A stretch of DNA of 64,000 bases, from assembly GCA_023974075.1 (NCBI GenBank), contig CM043800.1, forward strand, positions 12,608,894 through 12,672,893. Direction: 5' to 3'. This document shows, piece after piece, positions 21,807 to 32,876 of the stretch; positions within the stretch are counted from its first letter, which is position 1; each line of letters begins with the position of its first letter. The notes beneath the pieces are model-generated. The model saw only the letters and a program-made list of their open reading frames with translations, did not search any database and was not told the DNA's origin. This DNA is from Chaenocephalus aceratus (Eukaryota > Chordata > Actinopteri > Perciformes > Channichthyidae). The translations under genes and the position numbers were made by a program.

Positions 21807-21860
21807 CATTACATTACATTGCATTTAGCTGACGCTTTTTATCCAAATCGATTTACAAAC
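21807..21860 (-). mobile_element. SINE tail fragment
   Basis: (CATTA)n, then GCATTTAGCTGACGCTTTTT and ATCCAAATCGATTTACA. This is the 3' tail of the same common fish SINE family as 53405-53579, in minus orientation. Confidence 0.45.
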
Positions 21861-22199
21861 TGAGTCATCCCATTATTCTTATCTTTGCACTGTGCGCTTG
21901 GGAGCAGTTTGTCGCAGGTGCAGACTAGTAGTGCAAGTGTATGGAGTCCTGAAGGTGCCCAGCAAAGTCATGCATGCATAATTTAATTGCACCATAGGAA
22001 TATACAGTTTTATACTGTCAACGACATGACATTAAACACACTGGGACAACTCTTATCACCTAGATTGCTAGTTATAGTTGAGAGCCCACAGACCTATCAT
22101 GACATCTCAGAATCTGACATTACAACAATTATGAGCCAATTAGTAGACTTGCTTTCCGTGTTATCCTGCAGCTACAGTCATTTATTTCTGTGTCATTAC

Positions 22200-24143
22200 C
22201 AGAGGTGGGGACTCGAGTCACATGACTTGACTCGCATATTTTTTGACTTGAGACTTGCTTGACTAACATTGATAAAATACTTGACTTGACTTTGACTTGG
22301 TATTCATGACTTCAGACTTGAGAGAGAGAGAGAGATGCCTCGTTTATTTCCCCTTTGTTATTATCAGAAGTCACTGTAAGCTTTTGAATAATGTAGTTCA
22401 TCTACTTTTAGTAGTTTGTTTAAGGCGAGACACCCCAGGTGAATAGGGTAATTTTTAATTACTTACAATAAGGCAATTGTCTTTTGTATTACAAGTTTTC
22501 TGAAATAGCATGTTTAAATATGCACATATTTTAACACATTTCAGGAATCGAAATCTGAACTTTGGATATAGCCAGATTCAAAATTCTTGTTTCATTTTGT
22601 AGTCTCATTAGTATCTAAGGCTTTTACAGAAGGGATATTGGATATCTCTTTTTATCACTCCATAAATCAGAAAATACTGTCAACAGCCCGAAAATATCCA
22701 TTTTCGCCATGTTTTTAGGTATACAATGTTGTATAATTCAGGCTATGAATGATATATGAACAAACCCTTCTGTAAAAGCCTTCATAATATTGATAGGAAT
22801 ATAACTGGAAGGTTTGGTGTCTCTACGTGCTACTGAAGTTGAAATTTCGAAGTCAGAGTAGGAGAAAATCTCATTTTGAGAAAACGACCTTTAAAGATTG
22901 CAGTAAGGCGCTAGCTTGCGCAGCTTGCGCATCGACGCACTCCGTGAAGGTATTTCATGTTCGGGGTAATTTTTTTTGTATAACCTTGCTTCGTGCAAGT
23001 GACAATTGTTGTCGTCTTCTCTGTGAACGTTTTTTTCGCTGTTCTTTTGGCATTTTGAGATTTCAATTTCTAGCTGAAAGCTAACCAGGAAGTGTTTTAG
23101 CACACCACGTGACGCATCTGAACGAATCACGTTGTCAGAAATTGACACCAGCCAATGAGATTTCGTTTCTTCTTGGTTTAAGACCCCTTTGTGCTTTCAC
23201 GATTGGTTGCTGATACAAAGGAAATGACCATATTTGGATCCGATGAGATTGTGCAGGAGAGACACAGCTTTCCAGCGATACCTCTGTTGACATGGTGCAC
23301 ACAGCGGTCGCGGTACTTTATGTTACGTTAGAATGCTAACTTTTGGTGAATTTAGGAGAAATCTACAGACGCAAATAGACAAACTATAGTAAAATAAACA
23401 CTTAAATGTGTATTTTGTACGTTTTCCTTCCAAAAGCCTGAAAGAAAACATGGAATCAAAATAGCACAACATCTCAAAATTGACCAGTAGGCTACTTGAA
23501 AAACGATGTTTTTGCCTGCCGTGTCTTGCCTTAAATGTTTTAATTATGTCGTTTTTGTTTGTAGAAGTGCATAATTCCTTGATTTATTGTAAAATGAAAA
23601 TGAACTTTTTGATCTGTTATGATTAAGTGAGTTTTAAATCGTCCTACTTAGTTTATAAGGAAATTATGAAGAGGAACAAATTAAATGATTTGAAAATGAT
23701 ATCTATGTAGGTGCTGATGCTGTTGGCGGTTCTAGTGTTAACAGACATTTAAATTAAATATGTGTAATGGCAAATGCCATATGATTTTCTTACCTGGAAT
23801 TCTGCCTTTTTGAACAGACTTTTTGATTGAGGCCTAGCTATATTGTCTGCAGTTCTAGGGTTAATACTAATCTAATATTATTGTCATCGGTCGAAATGAG
23901 ATTTCAAATGATTAACTGTGTATGTAATGAAGATCATAGTGTGGGTTGAATCCATTTTCATAACCACTGTCCATAACCATACTGATTTAAATGCGGAAAC
24001 TGGGCTTATTCATCAGAATTTCACATGACTTGACTTGACTTGCTTGACTCTCACCACAGTGACTTGGGACTTTCTTGATACTTGTAGGTCAAGACTTGAG
24101 ACTTGCTCATGACTTGTACATGTAGGACTTACTCCCACTTCTG
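22200..24143. mobile_element. hAT element (CAGAGGTGGGGACTCGAG ends)
   Basis: A perfect 8-bp target duplication GTCATTAC lies at 22192-22199 and 24144-24151. The ends are CAGAGGTGGGGAC and, in reverse complement, CAGAAGTGGGAG. Both subterminal regions (22215-22320 and 24025-24125) are built from repeated GACTTG units. Inside are part of the shared hAT core (22319-22423 and 23531 onward) and a TTAA element that splits it. Confidence 0.85.
22424..23530. mobile_element. TTAA-flanked DNA element nested in a hAT, 1107 bp
   Basis: TTAA lies at 22420-22423 and 23531-23534. The ends are GGCGAGACACCCCAGG and, in reverse complement, GGCAAGACACGGCAGG. The unoccupied sequence exists in a sister core at 54577-54600 (GTAGTTTGTTTAAATGTATTA), which confirms insertion at TTAA. 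No transposase was recognised. It is of Kolobok or piggyBac type. Confidence 0.75.
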
Positions 24144-24151
24144 GTCATTAC

Positions 24152-25131
24152 TGTGGCCCCTTTTGGCTATGAGAAAATTGCCCCCTGGGCAAAGACCTGC
24201 AAAAGCCCCCACCATATCCCCTACATATCTGCAAGACACATAGACTTTATATTTATTGATCCTCTTTTTCTTGTTGTTTTTTGTCTCCATAACAGGGTTT
24301 CCAATTACTCCAAGCACTCAAGCTGTTCTCTTATGGTTTTTCTATTAGGAAGGGTTGTGGATACTTTTTTAGGTAACACCTTAGGCCAAGTTCCAAACTA
24401 TCTAAGCTGATACTAACATTTGGCGAGGGTGCTGTTGACACAAAAGGTTCAAGCAGTGATGCTGCAGCTAACTGTGCCTGCTATGCAAGTTCTGTATCCA
24501 GCCATGAACTGCCCATACAGTATGTTTCTGAGAAGAACCTAGTTACTGTACTGTTTTTTGATGACATCATGTTTCATGACCCAATGCTAGCTGGACTGCC
24601 AATGATTTACAAGTACAGTACAATAGCTGTGTCAACATTAAGTTAGTACAGTAGTACTATCACCCACTGTTTTAGGCTTACAGTATATCTCACAGTTGGT
24701 TTGTCACTGACAAATCATTGGCTTAAGAAATATTCTTTACTCAAATTATTAAATTCCACTCATGCCATTTCCAAGTCATTGCTGTTGTACTGTGAGTGGG
24801 GGTACACCACAGGGAATACGATACTCTTAATTGATAGAAATCACCATCCCAGTTGATTACTAACATTAAGGTCATTATTTTTTGTATAAAACGTTTTCTG
24901 AAAAAATAATGTTTAAAAATGCTGTTAAGTTTTATCTAATAGCTAAAGTTTGGCACATTTAAGAGAAATCTACAGAAGTAAAAAAACAAAGTTAAGTAAA
25001 ATAAATGCCTAGACTGAAAGGACACATTGTATGGAAGCAAAACAGTGCAATTGTCTTACATTTTCCAGTGAATGAAAATGATAATATTATTCTCTGTATT
25101 GTCTCATCATGCATGCTGAGAGAAAGTGTTA
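24152..25131. other. no gene recognised
   Basis: Unique-looking AT-rich sequence between two hAT elements. No splice-bounded open frame was seen. Confidence 0.4.
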
Positions 25132-25139
25132 GTAAGTCA

Positions 25140-26302
25140 TAGGGCTGTGCATCTTCACTGGTCTCACGATTCGATTCGATTACGATTATCCTGTCAACGA
25201 TTCGATTTGGTTCGATATCCCGGTGCATCACGGTGCATCACGATTCATACCAATGCGTTGCATCCTCAATTTTCTATATTACTGCACATGGCTTATTTTT
25301 CATCAATGCATACATGCAGTAAATACATATGAACTCTCTTTTTATTATTTAGAAAGTGCTTCAGAAATCAATAACATAAATGTCTTGACATTAATTTATA
25401 AACCAAAATAAATGAATTGTATAGGTCTAGCCTCCGTGTGTGAAGTTGTTCCATCCTCAAAAACAAAAAGCTAATGCTTCTGCAGTCTAGCTGCAGCTTC
25501 TAGCAACAGTCTTCTGTTAAGAAAGGACACTGAATGTCCTGAATGAGGCATCACACACAGGACTTGAGTCTGAACACAGCAGACAACAGGAGTATTTACA
25601 ATAGCATATACAAACAAAAATACTGCATGTGGGTTCACATTCTCTGTCTTACTGTTACATAAATCCCATGAATGTATGAGATTAAATTAACGTCATTATA
25701 TCTCAGTGATTAAGTGAATAATAAAGTTTCTATCGGGTCACTATCAGCATGTCACTCATTATTTTCAGGGAGGGGGCGGGGCTTGGAGGAACGGAGAGGA
25801 GACGGTGATCGCGGAAGCTTTTTTCCTCCTGCCTTCACAAACTTTACACACGTATATATCGTCTGAAAATTGCTAGAGGACATTCATACTTTGCAATCCA
25901 AGACTTAATTAAATCCACCAAAAACCTGACATGATTGTAACGCGATTATTTTTGAAAAACATAAATCCCTGTCTGTGTCTCTGTGCCGCAGCGACACGGA
26001 GTGATTCAGAGCGGGTCCTTCTGCTGCTGGTTCTGGACTGGTGTTCTTGTGTTGGTGGATAAAGCAGACTGCTCGGTGTTCGGTGTTGCTGTGCCACTGT
26101 CACGTATGTTCCCTGATCTCTGCGTCACCGACCGATTTGATATTAAAGTGACAGAAAAAACGTTATAGTAAAGCCGCGGCCGGAAAATCAGGAAGCAACG
26201 TTACTACTCCATAACCGATTATCTTCCGTCACTGCATCGAGACCGAATCGTCCACGTCCGCATCGCAATGCATCGTAGAAACGATTATTTTCAACACCCC
26301 TA
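25140..26302. mobile_element. hAT element (TAGGG(C/G)TGT ends), 1163 bp
   Basis: A perfect target duplication GTAAGTCA lies at 25132-25139 and 26303-26310. The ends are TAGGGCTGTGCATC and, in reverse complement, TAGGGGTGTTGAAAATAATC. Subterminal repeats of CGATTCGATT type occur at both ends. It has no coding core. A GC-rich section at 25770-25815 and 25975-26180 may be a leftover promoter or exon of the parent element. Confidence 0.85.
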
Positions 26303-26310
26303 GTAAGTCA

Positions 26311-26879
26311 TAGGCGGTGTCACCTTAAGAGAGCCTTTCAGGAAACACTCCTACACTTTATTTGGCAGATATACAGACAATGTTTATGAGTGCTGGTAAT
26401 GACTCATGTAACTCACCTGTTTTTCAGGTTTCAGGCTCGAAAATGACATTCCCAGAACAAATGACCATATCTTCCCTTCTAAAAGGGTTACATTAATAAT
26501 CTTTTTTCTCAAAGTAATGATAAACCTGTGAGTTGGATGTAGAAAAGTCAAAATAAATATAGATGTTTTTTATTTTAAAGAAAATTCAGATTGAACATGG
26601 TAAAAAAACTGTAAATTATAGTGTCCGTCCAAAAAATATTTTGTACTTATAGTGAAAACTAACCTTGGATGATGGGTTAGTAGACTAAAAGCTTTAGGAA
26701 TCCAAAGTACAACATATAATAAGTACTCCGTATCAAGATTGATGCAAAACAAGTGATATTTGACCTTTTTAGACAGATTTAGCAAAAAAAAACCCTCTTC
26801 TGGGGCCATTTGGTTGGATTTTCCATATCTCTGGCCCCCCTTGCTGGATTTTGACATGTGACATCTCTTTCTGACCGTC
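26311..26879. other. no gene recognised
   Basis: AT-rich sequence upstream of the promoter-like stretch. No repeat ends were found. Confidence 0.4.
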
Positions 26880-27188
26880 AGAGCCAATGGAATCGAGGGG
26901 AACTCCCACCTAGTCCTTATTTGGTAATATGTGTGTGTGACAGACTGCTGCATAGCCAAGACCGGAAGCAGCAGCCATTCTGGTGGCTACCATTAGCAGC
27001 TAACGTTTGCTCTGCGATTTTTACATACAAATGGAAATATGGATTATAAATGAAATCATTTTTTTATACAGAGACGTTAAAAACCTATGGATTAACCGAT
27101 TCAGCTGCGTTTTTTGTCGTTTTAATGCCATGTCTTTTGATCAGATTGACAGCTACGGTGAGACGATCTCCCTAGAAGCTCCGTAAAG
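26880..27188 (+). promoter_or_regulatory. candidate upstream promoter and 5' exon of the spectraplakin gene
   Basis: AGCCAATGG (CCAAT box) at 26882, ACCGGAAGC (ETS-type site) at 26961 and GCAGCCATT (YY1-like) nearby suggest a TATA-less promoter. A consensus donor AAAG|GTACGT follows at 27188/27189. A second donor, TACG|GTGAGA near 27156, lies in a short frame MSFDQIDSY in phase 1. Because the exon at 28496 begins with a splice acceptor, a 5' exon must lie upstream, and this is the best nearby candidate. It is inferred only. Confidence 0.35.
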
Positions 27189-28495
27189 GTACGTGTTGTG
27201 ATGTCTGTGTTTGCTTCCCCTGTCGCGAGTTCGGATCACTCGGTGATGATACTATATACCTAAATAATCCGTGGAACCTCAGTTTTAATCGGATATCTTG
27301 TATGTGTAGCTACGATAAGTAATAAGGGTACTTTTATCTTGAGTTCTGTGCCAATGTCCGTTAGCATTTTTCTCTAAGGGGTCATTGAGATGCTTCTTAT
27401 GAGACTTGTGTTTTGTTTTGGTAAAAATGGTTTGCATCGTCAATTAGCTGAGATTATTTCCGTTAATCTGGTATAACACATTAATAGGTTCTTAAATATC
27501 AAGATCCCCTGAGACACAGTGTCGTGAAAAAAAAAACAGGGTCCCCGCCGACGGGGACATACACTTGCCTTGATATAAGGCTAAGCACTACATGCAATGT
27601 GCTTTGCAAGATATTTGTGGAATACGATGAGTACGATGTCATGTGTCATGAATTGTGATATTTAACAGTGACACAGAGGATTTCCAATCAGCTCTGTCAC
27701 TATTTATAGCCTTCAGGTAAATGTTTAACCCGGAAAAGCAAAGTTCAGGGTTGGAGCACAACAAGCCAAAACCACACCATATTTAGTGATTGTCAGTGAT
27801 GTAAAGTTATAAGCCTTTGTTTGGTCCAGAGCTTATTCTATATTCATTATATTTTGTGTGTTCATTCATTGTCTTTCATAATGGTAATTGTGTTTTCACA
27901 AAACACGCCACATTTAATTCCAAATAAGCAAATCTTGAGATGGAAAGCAGCTAGCTTAGTTTAGGCAAGCAGCTGGAAGTGATATTACCAGCAACTTATG
28001 TGAAATTTATGTATTTTGCATAGGCGGGTGGAGGTGAAGGTCCATACAGTGTTGTTATCATATCCATTGAGTGTCACCAGCAGGCATCTGCACAGCACGG
28101 ATGATAATTCACAGTACATGGTGTGTCTAGCCCTTGCCTTTTGCATTTTATGGCACCCTAACGCGAATAACTTTGAGTTTTATCTTGTCTTACATTTCAA
28201 TGGCAGTTAAATATTAGAATAATTAGGTCACACAGCAGAAAGCCTGAGTCAATGGCTGCTTTAGAAAAACCTGCATGTCTGTCTTTTACACCTCAGTACA
28301 TCAATTAGATCAAAGAGTAAGTTAATGATCACCCTGATAGTTGGCAAGATAATTTCAACTTGTTTAGTGTTTACCAAGCTTGTGAGGCCTTTGACAGCTT
28401 TTGATGAGTAAAACAGCTGTATATTATATGATAACCAAGAGAAGACCTTCTCCATCTTTTTTCAAACTCTTGTCTTTTAATTTCTCCAAACTTAG

Positions 28496-28688
28496 GTGAT
28501 GGCAACCCGTAAAGACAGAGGCAGGGATCAAACCCCGGGAGAGGAAAGCCATGGAGAAAGGAGCAGCGTCCCCAGCCCTGGGGACACCCTGCCCTGGAAC
28601 CTGTCCAAGCACCAGAGGGTCAAACGCTCCAAGTCATCCACAGGGGAAGTCCTGGATCCAGCAGAGAGGGCTGTCATTCGCATTGCAG
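28496..28688 (+). CDS. dst: spectraplakin (dystonin/MACF1) alternative N-terminal exon
   Basis: Spectraplakins are giant cytoskeletal linkers that join actin filaments to microtubules and intermediate filaments. This exon follows a good acceptor (pyrimidine-rich tract, ACTTAG|GTG). ATG 28499 opens a head of 63 codons: MATRKDRGRDQ..., then SVPSPGDTLPWNLSKHQR and VLDPAERAVIRIA. GDTLPWNL and VLDPAERAV are hallmark blocks just before the first calponin-homology domain of DST and MACF1. KH and RIA favour DST over MACF1, but fish macf1 is not excluded. It ends GCA G|GTGGGA (phase 1), so the next exon should supply Asp and continue into the CH domain, which is not in this window. GTG precedes the ATG in frame, so in longer isoforms this could also be an internal exon. 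Confidence 0.78.
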
Positions 28689-31600
28689 GTGGGATTTATT
28701 ATAACAACTGCTGTGTTAATCTTACATTTGCGATACACTGTTTACCCGTACTCAGTGAGACTTGGGGCTTGGTGACATTGGGACTATTCGTAGGGATAAA
28801 CTATATAGGCCTATAACAAGTGGTATTAGTCACTGTGACGGTGTGACGCCATCGATCGGTTCGTGGACTACGGTTTTCAACTGTGTTGGTCTTAAGCGGT
28901 TACTATCTTGGACTCTTGACTGTCAAGTTCTTGGTTATTACCGTAACACTAAACCAGAAATGATGAGGGCAAAGCTAAGTACAGTCAAATGCACATTTCC
29001 CCGCTGCAGGACGAATAAAGGATTTCTGATTGTGAATGCCAAGCTCAACACAAGTTGCAAACAGGGTAATGTATGAAAAAAGCCCCCCCCCTTCTCTCCA
29101 TTCGCCTTCAAAGATTGGCACTCTCACTTGCTATTGGTCAATGGCGTGATCTACAGCACTCTGCTGTGTTCGGTCACCTGTCCAACAGACTTGTGACTTA
29201 AACCTAGAAGAGGTTGGTGAAACCATACTTTTGCATGGCCAGACCTACAGTATCTCCACATTTCACTTGAACCCCGAACTCCATCAAACAAATGCTCTGG
29301 GTTGTTTGTATTTCCATAACAAATCACAATCTTCTTTAGCGGCCTAGCCCAGGATGCTGGGACGGTGCTCTTGCAAAAAGGAAATACGCAGATTGTGAAA
29401 GTTGAGAGGAATTCCATCTGAAATATGGGGCCGATGTCAGTTTTATATGCACAGTCTACATCCTGTGAATCAAACTATGTGACCATGGTTTTAAGCTAGT
29501 CGGGAAATGTGAGCAATTGTTTTTTGAAGAAGAAAAAGGGAAACATGTCACTTTACAGGAATAATGTGACGTGTGGGCCTATTTTAAAACTTGTTTCACA
29601 CATGCATCCGCGGGTGTTGTATAGCTTGGCACTACTGTTAACTCCTTTGAAAATCAACAGACAGTGCACGGACAGTAAAGAAACAACATTATTCACAATT
29701 GTTTTACTTCTGAAAAGCAATTAAACATTCATGTATTAATTATGTCAAGGCCATTGTTCTGTGCGGGACTGCTCTTGTTTGCATTATGGGTAGGACTTGT
29801 CAGGCAACATTACATCAATTGGAAAGCTCAGTTTGAGGTACGGACCAAGGAATTCCATTTGTCACAAGTTTGTATTGGTGTGTATAACTTTTGGTGTAAT
29901 CAGGTTTATTTGTATCTTGAAACAGCGGCCAGATGTACCTGCATTTTCTGGACTTAAGTATTGCAAAATTGGTCAAAAGGGACAATGACAAGTCATGAAC
30001 TTCTTTGCAATGTTTGTTTGACTGTGGTAGGGTTAGAGGATGCCCTTTTCCATTGTTGCCCAACTATACATTTTAAACTGCCTTGACCTATCCAGTTCAA
30101 CTTTAAATGGGATGTCACTAAGGAGCAGTAGTAAGTCATACCGTAAGGAAAAAAGGAAACTATAAAGAAAATGTAAGGAATGTGTTTCCCCTGCAGAATG
30201 ATAATGGCTTTGCCAGCTGAACAGGATATACACTTTATAGATTAAAGCAAGGGCAAGAGGTGTTGGTTTTCCAAGTGTGAGGTGTGGTTCCTTTCTCCTC
30301 AAACAATAGGCTGGGATCCTGTCCAATTCATCTGTAGGGATGCTCGAAATACATGATTTATTTACTCTGTGGGTAAGCAGTGTCATTTCTGTGATGCACT
30401 GCTAGCTTGAGGCCAAGTGTTAGATACATTTACACAGTTCATCGACAGTGAATACTTCATGCAAAACTGACTGCAGCACTCGATCAAAGGCAATATAAAT
30501 GCCAAGTTATAACCATTCTTCATTATATGTAATTATCTACAACCCTCTATAACATGACGTTTCAGTAATACAACACGTCAGTAGCCATTTCATTTCTGAA
30601 CTCACCCCTGAGTGATATTACTGTTAGGATGGTGTCAATGATTATAACTGTCTGTGTAATGAACAATACCTCATCACATTGCAATGCATTGCCTCTAACA
30701 CAGTATAGGTACACTTGTATCCTCAAACAAACTGGATTGTCACAGATATAATACTATAAGTATTGGCAGATATGCAAGAAGAAATTGAAATAGTATTTGT
30801 TAGATTTTATATGATTTCCAAATGGTGTAGCCATTACTGACTAACCAGTCAGTGTAGAAAGGGTGACAGAATCAAGAGTTCATCAGTTACTGAGACAAAC
30901 AGTAAAAAATGCCTTAAAACATATGTGTATTTCTATGATGTTTTGGTATTGTAGTGCAGAAATTAGATGTACAGTACTCCCCCTTTATTTGTAACGTGCA
31001 CATGTTCAATGTGCCAATTTAAGGACAATAAGTCTTTGATGGAGTTTGTTTTGGAATGCTCTGGGCTTACAGGAAGTTTGGATACCTTCAGCACCTACAG
31101 TACAATAGGCCTGCATCCACTTCCTGTACTGCTCTTCCTCTATCCATCAGAAGGCCAAGTCAGGCTGTGTCAGCACCCGTGGGCGAGGCTGAGCTTTTGT
31201 TGTGGACTGCTGACTGAGTGTCCCTGACTGTATATAGATGAGCATGTGCTAGACCAGTATCAGAAGACTGTGTTTCTTTGTTCTAGCTGCCATCTTGCAA
31301 AGTCAAGGTGCACATTACATCAATAGTGACCTATTTCACGGATAGTTACCATACCAAGGAGGTTACATTTTTGTTCCCCTTTGTTTGTCAATGGGATTAT
31401 TGAAATACTGTTTTTCATGGAACTTGGTGGAAGTGTGTAGCATGGACCACTAAATTACCCTTTATAGTTTCAAGGGATTCGGGGAAAAACACAAATTATT
31501 CTTCACTTCCAACATTACAACATAGGTCATTTTGTAGGGCATTGCTAGAGGTCTTGGCTCTAAGGAGTATGAAACAACTCCTAATAATGGCTCCAGATAT

Positions 31601-32334
31601 TAGGGTTAAGGCTTGACACTTTGGAAAAACTCTCTATTGCCTGAAGTTAGATAAGAACATACCACTCTCATTTCGCCCGTACTATATAAAGCTAAAGCCT
31701 GCAGATGGTTAGCTTAGCATAAAGACTAGATACAAGTTTTACAGAGATTGAGAGTTTGTTGAGACCTGGTCCAACAATTGATGACATACCATTAGATCTT
31801 AATCTGTAGCAGGGAAATTAGGAAGTGGTAAATAAGAATTTGGAGACTCCATTTCGGTTGACGTGAAGGCTTGATAAGCCCATCACATTTAACCATAAAA
31901 GTCTGTGTCATGAAACACTCAATACTCCACTGATGCACTCCACATATCTTAAAAACTATTGTTTATTAACTGTTTGAATTGGGGTTACCGTACAATTATT
32001 GTTACAAATCTTCACTCTGGCTTTTGGTGCCACCAAAACACAATGGAAGTCAATGGATGTTCCCGACATTGATTCAGACTCTCAGATGTTGAAAATAAAC
32101 ATATACACTATGAGAACTTGATTATATTGTTGCCCTAGTTAGCATATTGTATGTTTTAAATAGTCTATTCTGATCCCACACATGTATCTTCATATGTTGT
32201 GTTGTGCAAAATGTTACTTCTACATCTCCAAGGATATGGGAATTTATGATGACCAGGCAGCATGCCAATCCATATTGTGTTAACCTTTTATTAGTTTTAT
32301 GGAGAACAATACAACTAGTTTGACTCGTGAAATG

Positions 32335-32370
<36 letters not shown>

Positions 32371-32492
32371 AAAGTGATTTTAGATAGCCCAAAACATAAC
32401 TGCCATCATGTAATATGCTGTATAGTGATTGTGAAACTGTTGGCATCTAGTACAGCTACTGCAGGTATAGCATTTTTTTGCAGTTGACAGTA
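28689..32492 (+). other. spectraplakin intron, no further exon seen
   Basis: Intronic sequence. A dispersed repeat fragment with GGTTAGCTTAGCATAAAGAC lies at about 31640-31770. Nothing else was recognised. Confidence 0.45.
32338..32366. repeat. (AT)n microsatellite
   Basis: About 29 bases of alternating AT. Confidence 0.9.
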
Positions 32493-32876
32493 TTGTTTGT
32501 AGCCTTTATTTAACCAGGTGAAGCCCCTTGAGATCGAAAGATCTCTTTTTCAAGGGTGACCTGCAGGACATTAGTTACACATGTAACATAAAAACAACAG
32601 AACAACAATAAGGATGACATACAACATAATGTACAGGGTACAGTTTACAAAACTCTATTTACAGTGACAGGTACCATGAGTATCAAACAGCATGTCACCC
32701 AGCCGAGTTCTAAAATGATGCAGGGGAACCAAAGTGCTCAGTTTTAAACATGTTTGCAGACTGTTCCCATTTAGTGGAGCTGCACATCTAAAAGCTTTCT
32801 TCCCTAAGACAGTCCTAGCACTTGGCACATTTAATAAAACAACATCATGAGATCTCAGGCAATACGTACTTTCAAT

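Noticed and set aside
27541..27558. Small perfect hairpin GTCCCCG...CGGGGAC
   Set aside because: Seven-base stem in unique sequence, too short to claim a function.
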